Under the pieces are notes generated by a model, which saw nothing but the letters and a program-made list of their open reading frames with translations, searched no databases and was not told the DNA's origin. Position numbers and translations under genes: made by a program. From Brevipalpus yothersi (taxonomy: Eukaryota > Arthropoda > Arachnida > Trombidiformes > Tenuipalpidae): a DNA stretch of 64,000 nt. Location: NCBI GenBank assembly GCA_003956705.1, contig QZCP01000192.1, positions 24,766-88,765 on the forward strand. Direction: 5' to 3'. Shown piece after piece: positions 23,762 to 37,440 of this stretch; position 1 is the stretch's first letter, and every line of letters starts with the position of its first letter.

Positions 23762-25006
23762 ATGTCTGTCTTAATCATGGATGATAAGACAATATCACTT
23801 CGAATTGTGTTACCTATTTTTGAAGGCGTATCAATAGATGGTCTTATTTCTCCGGGAAGCGATTTCAGAGCAACATTTTGCTATTTATTTGGAAAATTTA
23901 ACATAACACTACTTCAGTCACAGATCTCACAAGCAGATATAGGTAAATCTAACGGTAAAGAGTTGCTCGAAGCACTTGGTACAAACTTTGCTGATGTAAG
24001 CATATTCAGTCTTCTTCCAACTTTTCTGCCAGCCAATATTACAGCATCTGGTATTCTGTGTAATTATTTCAAGTGTTTTCTGGTAACTTTCCCCATGCTA
24101 ACCATTGAAACAGGGACTCCAACAATTTCAGATTTTTTTCGATTTTTCGTTGGCTCTTCGGTGCAAATTGTTTTTACCTTTTTGTTTCTTCTCGTCAATA
24201 TATTGTGGTATTTCAAGGAAAACAAGAGTTTTTCTAATGTAAATTGGGAAATTTGCAAGATGACATTTCGCCAACCCTTTAATCAACCAAAAACATTCAC
24301 AATACGCTTTGCTATCATATTTTTATTGGTCGGATTCACGGTATTTCAGGCAATCATTGTGGCTTTTATAGATACTGACAAAATTTCAGTAGCTAATTTC
24401 AGTAGAATAGAAAGTTATCAAGACATTTATGACCGCAATTTGACACCAATCTTTGAAACAATTTCTAGATGCTCACAATCAATGAGCAAACAGCCCATCG
24501 AAGTTCAAAACTATCTGTATAAAAACAATCCATTGAGAGGTAAAGATACTTACGATGGCCCAAGTCAAATAATGTTATCAAGTCTATCTTCTCGAAGTGA
24601 TTTAAATCGAATTGCAGTCCTGCAAGCTTCTCCCGGTTGGTCAGATTTTCTGCGTAAAGTCTGCACAATAAACCCATGGGCCCTGGTCAAGAACCCACCT
24701 TATATTTCATCAAATTTGATCGATGTTCTGTTTCATCCTCTGCTGATGCATTCTAGATTCTCTAAAAAAGGACAAGATCGTCTCATAAGGTCTATTGCAA
24801 CCTTGTATGAACAAGGATTGAAAGACAAGAGAGGATTTTTTTCCCAGCCTCCAGATGCTAATCCATTTTGTATGAAATCGCGTCCAAAGCCTAGTCACAA
24901 AAGTCATACAGCTCTTGGATTCCAATATTATCAGTCATTCCTGGTTATATGGATCATAGCTTTAGCTGGAGCCACGCTGGTATTCATGCTGGAAAATATT
25001 TTTTGA
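23762..25006 (+). CDS. Divergent ionotropic-receptor-like protein, copy 2 (414 aa)
   Basis: A paralogue of the protein at 2767-3996, in the second copy of block B. It has the same IR-like layout: S1 half, TM1 (GSSVQIVF..LVNILWY), RQPFNQP linker, TM3 (FAIIFLLVGFTVFQ), S2 half with YQDIYDRNLTP, and TM4 (VIWIIALAGATLVF). By eye roughly 60 of 409 aligned residues differ, about 85% identity, and most nucleotide differences I inspected change the amino acid. The frame is intact. Start choice: the first ATG is 23762; the ATG at 23777 aligns with the start used for copy 1. No signal peptide is visible, so an upstream exon is possible. Confidence 0.68.
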   Translation: MSVLIMDDKTISLRIVLPIFEGVSIDGLISPGSDFRATFCYLFGKFNITLLQSQISQADIGKSNGKELLEALGTNFADVSIFSLLPTFLPANITASGILCNYFKCFLVTFPMLTIETGTPTISDFFRFFVGSSVQIVFTFLFLLVNILWYFKENKSFSNVNWEICKMTFRQPFNQPKTFTIRFAIIFLLVGFTVFQAIIVAFIDTDKISVANFSRIESYQDIYDRNLTPIFETISRCSQSMSKQPIEVQNYLYKNNPLRGKDTYDGPSQIMLSSLSSRSDLNRIAVLQASPGWSDFLRKVCTINPWALVKNPPYISSNLIDVLFHPLLMHSRFSKKGQDRLIRSIATLYEQGLKDKRGFFSQPPDANPFCMKSRPKPSHKSHTALGFQYYQSFLVIWIIALAGATLVFMLENIF

Positions 25007-25229
25007 GTGCTCTTAATTTTAGATTTTTTGTTTGAAAATCACTTATTCATTGTTGAAATTCATCAAAAAAAAGTGTATTCTTCCATGTTTGAGAAAAAGA
25101 GTGTGTTTTGGCGCTGTTACAGAATAAGTCTAAAATCTGAAATCTAACGGTTCTCTATCATCATTTATCTTTTCACATCTTCTTTAGGAATTCATTTTTT
25201 GATGGGGAAAATATTTTCCGGAACTATCA

Positions 25230-25774
25230 CCTGTAATCTATCCTATCCAATCATGTTATTGTAACGCTTATTTCGTGGCTATCACTTGATGACGATGATC
25301 AATCGATTTAAATTCTTCTCAATCTTCTGACAATCAATATGTCTATCGAATTATTCCTCGTTCGATTGCATTGTTGAAAAATCAAACTAAAAACTTTGTT
25401 AATTGAGCTTTTGTTAAGATATCCGCAAAAAGACCATCAAAATCTTCGCTCTAATAAATGTATATCCATCACTATTCATACTACAATACTATTTAAACGA
25501 TAAGAATTTAGATTCCAATTCAGTCATCCCAACTCAGGAGAATGAGTTCAATCTGACTCTTCACCATGTGAAGTTCAGAATTAGACATTGTTCTGAGGAA
25601 AAGATTGGACCTGAATATGTTTATCAATTCAATTTAGATACCGAGAAACACTTGATATCAGAATTTTCTAAGATTTTTTCATAGTCAAGAGTGAGAGAAC
25701 GAAACAGAAGAAAATGAGAACGAAGATATTCCATCATAGCTCCATAAGATAGGAGACGAACTTCCAGTTACAGA
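25230..25774. other. Copy-specific 545-bp segment in block B2
   Basis: Absent from block B1, where ccggaactatcac runs almost directly into cacagaataacg. Either an insertion in copy 2 or a deletion in copy 1. No ORF or terminal repeat recognised. Confidence 0.6.
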
Positions 25775-27794
25775 ATAACGTGGACAATAGTATAATTAGT
25801 GCAATTAAGATACCAATTGATGTCAGCCTTTTTAAGATGAAAATTCAACATTAGACCGAATTTCAAAACAAATGATCGGCAATTCACTGTGTTTGAATTG
25901 TATTAATCAATGAGCTCATCTCTCTCATCACTTAATCTGGGTTAATATTGAACTTTCTCCATGAAACTTGAATAGGTCAAGCAAAATGAGAGAGAGAGAG
26001 AGAGCGATGAAATAAAGTTTAATAAGTGCTCAAAGGGTCAAGATCAAATGAATCAACAGTAAATTTGGTATTAATCTTTTCGATAGAGGAAATGATTGGT
26101 GTAATTGTTCACTTCAGATATTCTTCCTCCTCTAGATAATGAGTTGGATATTCAAATTTTCTCCTCTTTCTCTTGACTTCCGGCAAAAGAGAGTCACAAT
26201 TCTGAAGAGAAGGAAATTCAAATTCACATCGATAATGAACTTGAATCAGCAAAATGCTCTCGTTAGTGGTATTTTTAAGCTGTAGATTCGAATTGATTAC
26301 ATTTTGTCGGATTAAGTGGTCAAACGACATTCTAATAATATGCTTGACAGGGTGATTATATGCATTTAAAGAGTCAAAAATCATGTTATCACTATAATCT
26401 GGATGGAATTTTTTGTCGAAAGAGCGATGTGTAGATGATAAAATGATGTGGCTTCTAGAGTGTCTATGAGATGAAGAATGTATACATCAAAAGAATATGC
26501 ATATTCCAACTTAGAATTATTAAGATGAGCGTTAAAATAAATCCATCTTATTCGAATAAGGAGGCGTTTCTATGCAAAACAAAATGAATTGAAAGTGGAT
26601 GATGAACAACTGATGATAGGCATGTCGGATGAGAGAGAGAGAGGAAAAAAAGATGAATTCCGGATCTTTGAAGATGAAACAAGTCCACATCTTTTATCGT
26701 TTATTCCATTTCCGGAACCAATAAGAGCTTGTTCGGTTTGCCTTCTCATGACACCAAGTTTGAATATACATACATATATATTTTCCCTCATCAGGAAGCA
26801 AGAATAAATTTATCACTTATCTGTATGTATCTTGTGAGGAAGGAACTTGAAAATCTGAAGATCATCCTTTTCTTTTTTTGGGAAGCTGTACAAGGAGAAA
26901 GAGGAGATGATGAATAAGAAGAAAAAGGAGAGAGAGAAAGAGACAAGAGATAAATTCTAGCATCATCTGGTTAAATCGTTGGAGTGTTCATCATTAAGTG
27001 TACCTTTTTTATGGGCAAACAAACACCATTTTGGGTAATAAATAAATTCGATCATGATTTAAAGCACATTGGTAAAAATTGAATCTGATTTCTTTGGTCA
27101 CTAAATTATTGTAACATGCTGAATTTCCAGATTGATTTCATTTGAAATCATTGATCATATGGATTACTACTGTCGATGACCTTGAAAAATTTTTCAATCG
27201 AAAATCTGATAAATCACCAATTTGTGCATTAAGAAAAAAGGAAAATTATTTTCTGTTGAGAATTGGATGAATTAAAACGAATCATTCCAAACGGATACAC
27301 TATAAGGAGAAAACATTGCCTCTTCTTCAATTGCTCACCTTAATCATCTACTCAAAAATATTCCCATCTTTCATCCTCATCTTCATCCTGATTTGATGCT
27401 ATCAATTTGATCCACCATATCATGCATTTGTTTGTATCATCATTATTATTTTAAATATTATTACATTATCATTATCTGATATAACCTCGTTCTGGAACGG
27501 ATATCCGAGTGTTTAAAGTAGACCTAAATCATCGAGATGAGGCCAAACTTTGCAGTGAGAGCAGATTGTGAATGCTAGATGCTGTCTCTCTTCTCATATT
27601 TCGAAATATTAATATATTTTCATGGATAATGAGATAGAATAAGCAACAGTATCAGCATATTATCACTGAATTTGCTTTCGATCCCTATAAGATGTGTGTG
27701 TGGAAGATCATAAGAGATGAAATAAATTAGCAGTTAATCTGATAGACTAAACATTCAACTCATCATTTTCAACTATAATCATGACATCGTGATG

Positions 27795-27832
<38 letters not shown>

Positions 27833-30800
27833 ATCGCCTTGTATTCCAGTATCAATCAAATGTTTCAAGCTTAATCCGGTTTCACAAGTGATGAGCATAA
27901 AAACAATTGTATAAAACAAAGTATGAAAAGAGAAAGAGAGGTGTTTGAAAAGAGAATCGGAAGTTTGATTGAAAATATTATTATTATTATATTGCTATCG
28001 GTTAAACATTTTTTTACACGCACAAAGCCACCATTCAGTGGCGTGATACATTGGAAGTCCTTTATTTTTTTCTCTCTTCCCTCTTTTTCACATCACCTTC
28101 TCATTTATTCATTTGCATCCTCATCCTGATCGTGGCCAAAAGATGAGCACGATTATCATCCTGTAAATATGGTGGATAGATGGATGGAGAAAAAAAAATT
28201 GAGGTGGACTTCCTAACGGATTTTAAAAACCTTCTTTTTTTCCCGCCTATTGCCCATCTCTTTTTCTTTTTGCCTTTCCTTAATCTTAATATGATTGGGA
28301 AAAAGAAGAAATTTTTCTCAACCAAAAAAGCGCTCTAAAAGAGGCTGTTCTGATGAGATTCATCAAATTAGTTGACACTAGTTTGCCGGAAATTGGTGAT
28401 CCCAATCGCCATCTCACCATCATTGCAACATCCATCTCATCTCATCTCTTAAGAGAGAGAAAGAGAGAGAGACAGGTAAGATGGTGAAGATGAAAAACTT
28501 GCAAGTGAAAAGAGAAAAGAAAGAAAAAAAATGATGAAAGCTGCATCATCTCGCGAAGTGATAGCAGAATGATGAGTGTGAAGATAATCGGAATGATAGG
28601 CGGAGAGATAGAGAAGATGAAGAAGAGGAAAAGATTCTGATTTTCTATCACTTTATTGAATGGAAAAAATGAGGCATCACTTGCATCCCGAGGATCTGGT
28701 GGATAAATTTTTGGGGTGACAAATAGATAAAAGAGTGCTAAGATGTTCATTCCAGAAGGTGAGAGGCATCAAATGAGAGCAAAACGGGTGAAAAATTTGT
28801 AATTTACTCTTCTCAAGCAATGTGTATGCTTTTAAGATTGATAGAGGATATGCCAATGGATCATTTGGATCCACAGTTATGGGATCATAACTGTACATAC
28901 AATCTCTTATTGACTTTTTTGGCTTCCGTTTCGATTAATTAGTTTGGAGATTATATTAAAATTGAAATTTAAATCGATCTTGGCTTTTTCTTTTCTTTCT
29001 CTCCACAAACACACACACACAACGCAGTTCGAATTACCTCATCATAACAGCATGTTGGGTGATGCAAATTCACTCTTGATAATGATAAAGTGATCTTGAA
29101 CAAGAGAAAACTTGCTTCCTCGTTCTGGGTGCTTACATGCTTCGTCTATCTCTCTCAACTAAAATCAGAACAATTTGCCAAAACGATGATGCACTGGCCC
29201 CATCATCCATCATGAGCCTCATCATTCTGGGAAGACAAGAAGAAGAAGAAGAAGAAGAAAAAGAAAAGCAACAGCATTTACGCTATTCCAGTAGATTGCT
29301 ACTTGATTATTTCATTTCGCTGATTTTTCCTCATTCATTGGTGCCGTTCATTAACATCACATATCCTTCACCCAGAGTTTTTTGGGAGAGAGAGAGAGAA
29401 AGATTGGGAAAGACGATTTATGCCTTCGACCGGCCATGAACGGACCAAAACATTGATGCTGATCAGCAGTTTAGTTAGGTGAAGCTTTAGTAGCAACACA
29501 CATCCACCAAAACTTCAATACGGTGTACACGGCTTGCTACTTCAAGACATTGCTGGACATTTTGTATGGATCAAAATGAGTAAACGATGAGTGAAATAAA
29601 CTAATTTGATGATCACTTGTATCATTTATCACTCTCATGAATATCATATCAGGGTGCTCCAGTTGGAACATTTGATTTTTTGAACGGGTTTCGGCTCAAC
29701 GCCTTAAGTTAAGGCGACTTTGAAAGTAGCATCTTTTACCTAATCATTGCTGGCCATGATCTCTCTCTTTTCTTCCTTTTTTCTCTCTCCTCTTGATCTA
29801 AGGACTCAAGCAACTGGTCAAGATGAAGACTCGATGGCTAACATCCTGGCCCTTAATCCTGTTTGTCATTTAAACGATTCCCTTAAGCTTGTATCTTGAA
29901 AGTGTAACACGGTAAAGACAGGATATGTACTGATGGCATCAGCCACTTTTAAATGAGCTGAATTCAATTCAGTCCAACATACTGATTATCACTCAAAATA
30001 TGTGCCACTGTGATACATGCCAATCGATTAATTTACTCTTACTCTGGTTACACGTCTTTGGACACATATGAGGATCTGAGAAGGGTGGGAAGTTCTCGAG
30101 GTGTACCTTGTATCGGTCAGAACTTATCCATCAATTTTGCAAGTATATAGCTTAATTATATGGGAAAAAAGATTATCTCCCTGTGTTGGTAGCATTTTGG
30201 GCACATTAGTTTATATGGATTGATTCTATTGAGCTCAGAGACGAAAGGAGGTGCCAAATTTTGGGTTCTGATTAAAAAGTTTTAGCTTTCAAATGCTACT
30301 ATGCCTGACATTTGACGAAAGAAAAATGCCATAAAGGGTTAAAAATGTTTCTCATGTATTGATATTTGCTGGTAAAGTTCTGATATCCGTCTGTTTTTTG
30401 TGAACGGAATTCAAAAATTCGTTCAATTTCCTCCAACACACAAGTCAATATCCGTTTCCTGACAATGGATAAAATACTAGCCATCATTGATGACTGATGC
30501 GAACAACTGATGAGTTTTATCCATGTCTTTGAACTTATATCATCATCGGATTTCCTCCTCGGTCATCATTGATTTAATGAATGGATTGTATTCAGCCATG
30601 GAAGTGATAATGAGCCATCATTGATCAAGCACACAGTTAGGTGTTCAAGAGGAGGGAATAAAAGATTCGAAATATTTTACAGGATATGAGATCTTTTCAA
30701 AGTTTTCCACATAATGACCAAACAAAGTGTGGACATAATGATGACACTGAGCCGGATAATGTTTGCCCCCAAAATCAGTCATCTTGGTAGCGTATTTGAT

Positions 30801-32192
30801 TGTGGCACGTGAATATAATTTCAAAATAGTTAGCAAAATAGTGGTAAGCCTGACGATCGGATGGGCTAGGGTTGCCTCGTTAGGATCATCTTGAAGAAGA
30901 GAGAGAGAGAAATAAAATAAGTGTACATGAAAACATTTAGGCTGGAAAATTGTGTGTGTGTGCACTTATTCACTCATCAAGCGGGCTGGAAGGGGGTTGC
31001 CTCTCTCTAACCGGACTTAAAGTGACCTACCGGTAAAGGAATATAAGGGAATAAGAAGAGAAGAAGAAAAATAAAAAGCAAAGAGAGAGAGAGAGAGAGA
31101 AAGATGAGGATCCCGAAGAGACCCAATTCATGGCGGTAAATTTTTCTTCTTCTTCTTCATCTTGTTCTTCTTCTTACTTCGTTCTGGTGAGAGATTGCTC
31201 CTTATCGTTGGATAAGTAAAAAAGGATGGACGATCAAAGGGGCCGGATGAGTGGATAGCTCGGGTGATGATGTTGAGTGGATTGAAGAGAGAAGAAGAGA
31301 GAGAGAAGACTTTAAAAATTTGACCTAGATATTAGCGGTGGTAAAGAATTAAAAGTTATGTGAGTGTGTATGTGTGCTGTATGGGATGATGGGGATTGAT
31401 GTTTCACATGTGGGTGGCTTGGTGATGAGATGAAAAGAGTAGCCCGCAGATTGGCCTATTCTGGCATTGCATGGATCTGTTAAAGTGTGTGCGTATGTGT
31501 GACACTGAATTGTTGGTAGTGAACTTGGCAATCAAAAGCTCTTCCACCCACTTGGAGGAAGAAGATGGTGTATGTTGAGATAGAATGAGAGAGATAAATG
31601 TGATCATAAAAGAAGCAAAGATATTCGAAGTGTGAAAATTTGAGGACTATTCAGTTTACAGTTAGTATTGACTGCTACTACTGCTACTACATCAAATTGG
31701 ATTTAATCGAGCTTTAATGATGGACTGTGTGTGCATGTGTATGATTGTTTGCACATTTTATGCGTTCGGAAAGGTAGATTTAAGTTGGAGGGGGAAGATA
31801 ATTCAGATTGTCACAATTAAAATAGAGATAGTCGATGAAATTTGGACAAAATTCTCCACAAAGTTAATCCGATCTTAATCTAGTAGTAACAGGTCTTCCA
31901 TGAGATAAGGAATGATTCAAAGAGTTGAGAGCTTAGATGGAGAGGAAAAATTCTCAAAGTTCCTTAATGAGAAATGTTTCCAACTGAATTGCATCCACTT
32001 TCTCAATACTTTCCCCATCTAAAACAATGTCTACCATCAGAGCATATTGTAAACGATCTTTTGTATTGCATAACTTTTTGTTTTATTTTCTCTCTCTTAT
32101 TGTGTGTCTCATTTCGATTGTCATTTGTCTCATCAGACTCTTTTCACATCTAACACTGATTGAAAGTGCACAAATATTTAAAGTATTCAAAG

Positions 32193-32194
<2 letters not shown>

Positions 32195-32254
<60 letters not shown>
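32195..32254. repeat. (TC)30 microsatellite
   Basis: A pure TC run of 60 bp. Confidence 0.97.
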
Positions 32255-32258
<4 letters not shown>

Positions 32259-34989
32259 GATGGTGATCTTTGAATCTTAATCTTAATCTTTCTTAAATAA
32301 TTGTGGATAAAACTTTTCCTCGAATACCTTAAATGACTTCAGAGAACTCATGATCACTTTGAAATGGATATCGAACAAAATTAACTAAAATTTTCAGTTA
32401 TCATGTGAGAAAAGATCAGCTATCATGAGTGAGGAAGAGATGGTTGATTTGATTCATTCCTTTATGTAGTGTCACTTATTCCTAAAAATGTCTTTATTTC
32501 CCAAATGATCATTCGCAAATGATTAATATTAAGATGCCAAAAAATGGCCTGTCAAGCAGATTTGAAAATTATCAACCAAACTCATTTTCTCTTCAATCCT
32601 TTCATCTGTTCTCTCTTCATTTCAAGTTGTATTAGTGATCACATACACATACACGATCAGGAGCCTAATTTTAATTTTCATGAGATTCCAAATTTTCCTT
32701 ATTCCTTTCAGTATCAACAAGGTTTCAAAAATTGTCACGTTCATTGGACAATGTTGTCGATTGTGTATAAAAAAAAGGAAAATATTTCGTCAACATATGC
32801 ACAAATTTTATGAAATATTTACAGCTATGACATGAGAGACGTTTTGAAGTGAACAAATTTTGATGAAACACACATCATTGTCATTCAATTTAGCTGAAAA
32901 ATTTTCGCCAAAAAGAGGTGATCAAAAAATTTGGGTCAATATTTTAATCGGAACAATATAAAAAAATGACCACCACTATCAAGTGTTTGATTCATTTAAG
33001 GCAATAATGAAAAGAGAAAAAAAAACAATATATGTACAGGTATATATGAAAAATCATTACTAAATTTTTCTAATCACCCTGAAGCTGTCCATTTTGTAAA
33101 TCCAATTATTGACCATTCATTTTGTGTTTTAAGTGTGTTCCTTTAACTAATGGCTATCGATTGGATGCCCGTGAAAACCAGTTAAATGAAAAATTTGGCA
33201 CTTTTTTTTCAGTCTATCACTTTGTAGCCCATGTTTTTTATTTTTTTATTCACCAAAATATAGTTCAAAAAAGTAAAACGAATATTGTAACATCAAAAAA
33301 TTTAATACTTCTTCTCCGATCATTTATGTTTATGTAGGACCCGATAAATGAATGAATGAGCATCAAATTTTGGAAAAGATGAGATCAAATATGGGACCAA
33401 TGAAAGAAATGATCAAACACTATTTGCTATCTAATATTTGTAATCATTGATAATCGATAATCGAAAAATGATGCATTTTGAACGATAAATATGCCTAAAA
33501 GGACTCGTGTCACACGAAATGGTCAAGAAGAAAAAATTATCTCGAACTTCAAATTCGAATAGCTTGACCAACATATACACTAAAATTAATACTTATTTTT
33601 GTGTAACAAGCCTCTTAAAATATGACCAATTTCATTTATGCTCATAGTTACCGATCACACATAAACACTTATACTCGAAAAATTTTTCCAAAATACATGT
33701 GAGTATGTGTAACGGTACTTGTTAGTTGATGAATATACATCCATAATGATCGGAAAAAGTTGGCCAAATGAGGCCAGGTTCAATCTTTCCTCTACCAATT
33801 TGATATTTCTAACACTCCCACCCTCTTATTCACTGCCACCACCATCACCACTACCTCTACTTCTACCATCACCACCAATACTTGCCACCATATAGTCATC
33901 ATCATAATCATCTCTCTCTCTCTCTTTTCGTGATTACTTTTGACAATTGTTACGATTGCTATGATTTTCTCAACAACTGATTTTCACTGGCCCATTGTGC
34001 CAACGAATGATCTAATATTGTGTTTGATTATTCTCTCTCTCTTAGCCCATTCAAAAAGTCTCAATTCAACGTTATTCGCTAACTACGAATTGTTGGTCCA
34101 CACACCACTATTCATATGGTGACGATCGAAGTGGACCAAATGAGTGGTCCACACACAAGTGAATGTTGATTGTGTATATGTGTGTGTAAAAAAGGGAAGA
34201 TCAAATGTAGTGTGAACAACAACAAAAGGTGGGGGGGGGGGTTCGCCAGTCTGATTGATCTTGATTTTGTTAAATGAATGAAGAAGAAGGAGGTAGAGAG
34301 AATGAGTATTGAAGAATGAATGAATGGAGCAATGAATAAGTGTGTGTGTGTGGTGTGTGTGTGTGTGTATGTGAAGTGGTCAAGAGAGTAATTTAAGAAG
34401 AAAGATAGATTAGAAGGAAGAACAAAGATTGAGTGGAAGAATAAGAAAGATAGAGAAAGAGAGAGAGAGGAAAGGGTATAAAGAAAGATACCAGGATAGT
34501 GATCAGACCTTGAACCCAATTGATAACTTTGTCCCTAAGTACATACAAAATGCGAGTGAACCACTTATACATACACATACAGACAGTGGTTATGAGAATA
34601 AAAATTTTGGGGTGGTTAAAGGAAGGTGGTTATTTAAATGACTTTTCTTTCGATGAAGAGAGAGAAAGAGAATGAATATATATGTACATGCATGTATAAG
34701 ATATATCTGATGAATATATATTTTTTTTTCTTTCTCACATTTCGCTTTCGCTTTCTAGCATGCATCATGAAACGCGTGCTGACCATTTGAGTGTACACAA
34801 AAAAGGGTTTTTTCAAATAATTGCAAATAGCTTGCAGCAACCTGGAACCAAAAATTCTGTCAGTATATTTATGTGTATATGTGTAGAAAAATTATCAAAA
34901 AAGATTTTTCTCATCATTTCGAAAAATTCAATCCTCAACAGTGACAAGCAGGTAGATCCGCTCGAAGGGAAAAATAAGAAATCTCTATC

Positions 34990-35025
<36 letters not shown>

Positions 35026-36168
35026 AAGAAAAACCATCGAGTATGGAAGCACGTTCTCAACAGAACGATTATGGATAGAGAAGAAGTTCCAATCATGGGA
35101 GTGATATAATATATACACAAAAATGTATATATACACATACCCACATTCAGTTGCCAAAATATAAAGACAAGGAAGATTCGCATGAAAAATACACTTTTTT
35201 TGAACAGGGAAATTCTACTTTTTTCCCGCTTCTCGAAGAAATCTTGTCTTCCATCTTTCCTTTCCATTCCATTCCATTCTCTCTCTCTCTCTTTAACTAT
35301 CTATACCTCCCCCTTCTCAGATATTCTACTTTTTTCCCCTCGACTCCTTCGATATTGACCTTGAATCCGTTTCGGAATATACCCCATCGGCCATCAATCG
35401 ACCATTTGAAAATTTTCCGCGCTCACTTACTTGAATACATGATTACTTAATATAGCGAGTCTAAGCATCAGATGCCTTCAGGGTATTCAGAATATTTGAT
35501 ACTGTTGCATGAACCCGGACCACAAAAAAAAAATGCTTTCGATAATCATCATGATCTGTTAACGATTCGCTTGTCGCCTAAGCCTGTTGATTATATCGTT
35601 CCTTTTCGTACTTTATTTTGTTACTTGGAATACTAATCATCATTCAGTCATTCCTTAATCCTTAAACATAATCAACATGTTCACTCTGCTGCAAGCCAAA
35701 AACATGAACATAAATTTTATCAATAAAAGTGCTCTCTCTCTCTCTCTCTCTCTTTCTCTTTCCCAAATTTTGTCAATATAGACACATTATTTTTTGATCA
35801 ATTCATTTATATGTACACTGACAAATTGGTGGGAAAAAATATTTACCAATTGCGATAATCTATTGATAGCAATGCAAATTAACCGCAAACATCCGTTGAT
35901 TATCATAAACTTTGACAATATGTACTCATAGTGGTGTGTTATTTTGTGGAACCAGAGAAGAGAGAGAGAGAGAGAACATTCAAAGTAAATTATTTGCTCT
36001 CAAGAAAATCGATGGTAAATTGAGTGCACAATCCATCACCATCACTCTAATCATGTTTCAATTTATACTTTATCTCTCTCTCTTCCATGTCACCATGAAA
36101 CTAATTTTGTTTCCATCCTTCACAGTATACACTTTTCCATAGGTCTTTTGAACTATCTTCACTTCATA

Positions 36169-36172
<4 letters not shown>

Positions 36173-36220
<48 letters not shown>
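36173..36220. repeat. (TC)24 microsatellite
   Basis: A pure TC run of about 48 bp. Confidence 0.97.
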
Positions 36221-36223
<3 letters not shown>

Positions 36224-37368
36224 CTTCCATCCTCGTGTATATCTCTTCAATCATCCACTGGAGCAATTTTAATTTGAACTAGATTGAATCTCAATTTTTC
36301 TTTTTCCATCACATCATCAACATCAAAGGAATTCATCTCTATCAATCACAAATCCCAAATATCAAGCTCAATATTGCCATAGAAATTTGATGATGAAGAG
36401 AATCCATGAGCCAAGTGTTGATAGATGGTACATGTAAGAAGTATCAGCCGAAAAATAAAACAAAACTACCCGAGAGATACATCCTTTCTGATAATCTTTG
36501 ATTCACTTCGTTCAATCGAAAAGTATGTGTCCATGTGTGTGAGATATGTATTCATGTGAGGACAAACATCGTTTCTATACATCGTTCATCACGATGAATA
36601 TACACACCTAATAGGATTCACCAGCTCTGCTTAGGCTTTTCGATCCTTTATTTTTCATGGTAATCGTATGAATCCTATGAATATATATCTCCTCTCAAAT
36701 ACACTCCTCTCCATCCATCGAGCTATCCAAATGCAACCATGTCACTTGTCGATTCTATGGAAAACTCGGGTAAAAGTATCGAAAATTCCCCAGAAACTAG
36801 TATGACCTATGCAGTATACTATCGCATCATCTGATGAATTACATAATGTACACTGTATCATCTCGTTTGGAATTCAAGATTTTTTTTTCTGCCAATTTCT
36901 CTCATGCTCGATATGTATTCCTAGTGGAAGTGTATGGAAGGTTCTCACATTAATGTGAGTGCTCAAAATAAATCTTTGAACTCACCAATAATCTGGATGC
37001 TAGATGATAGGTAAAGGCCAATGTGCCCAATGATGTTGGTGATATTTTCGATGATTTCACATGTTTATCTGGTTTTTCGATGAGAGGAAGTCAAAAAAAG
37101 AGGCTTATGTAAGCAGTTTCTATTAGCGAATCTCTCTCTCAAGTAATCAAGTTCCGGTAAATAAAGCCATAGAGCTTGATAAATCTTCTTTTTCTTCTTC
37201 TTCTTCGTCTTCTCAATCCGGATGTCTTATCCAATTGATTATTTTCAAGGCTAGATAATTTACAAGGACAATCAATTGATTACCTCGCATCAATCGATCT
37301 GTTTACCCGAAATGAAGTTCGCTCATCTTGAATGTTTTTCATGATAATCGCATTAATTGAGCTCTTAT

Positions 37369-37433
<65 letters not shown>
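37369..37433. repeat. (GA)n microsatellite
   Basis: A pure GA run of about 65 bp. Confidence 0.97.

Positions 37434-37440
<7 letters not shown>

Larger units (their letters stand above)
22793..27430. repeat. Duplicated block B, copy 2 (carries receptor-like gene 2)
   Basis: About 4.6 kb aligning with 1783-5897 in the same orientation. It has an extra ~545 bp at 25230-25774. Similarity begins just before ttttttcccaag and ends at about tccaccatat (27420). Confidence 0.85.

Noticed and set aside
30645..30965. Possible exon on the minus strand with an acceptor-like site before it
   Set aside because: No recognisable product, no matching partner exon found; kept only as a weak possibility.
37369..37433. 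CRISPR-like or satellite array
   Set aside because: Pure dinucleotide repeat without spacers; nothing in the window has repeat-spacer structure.
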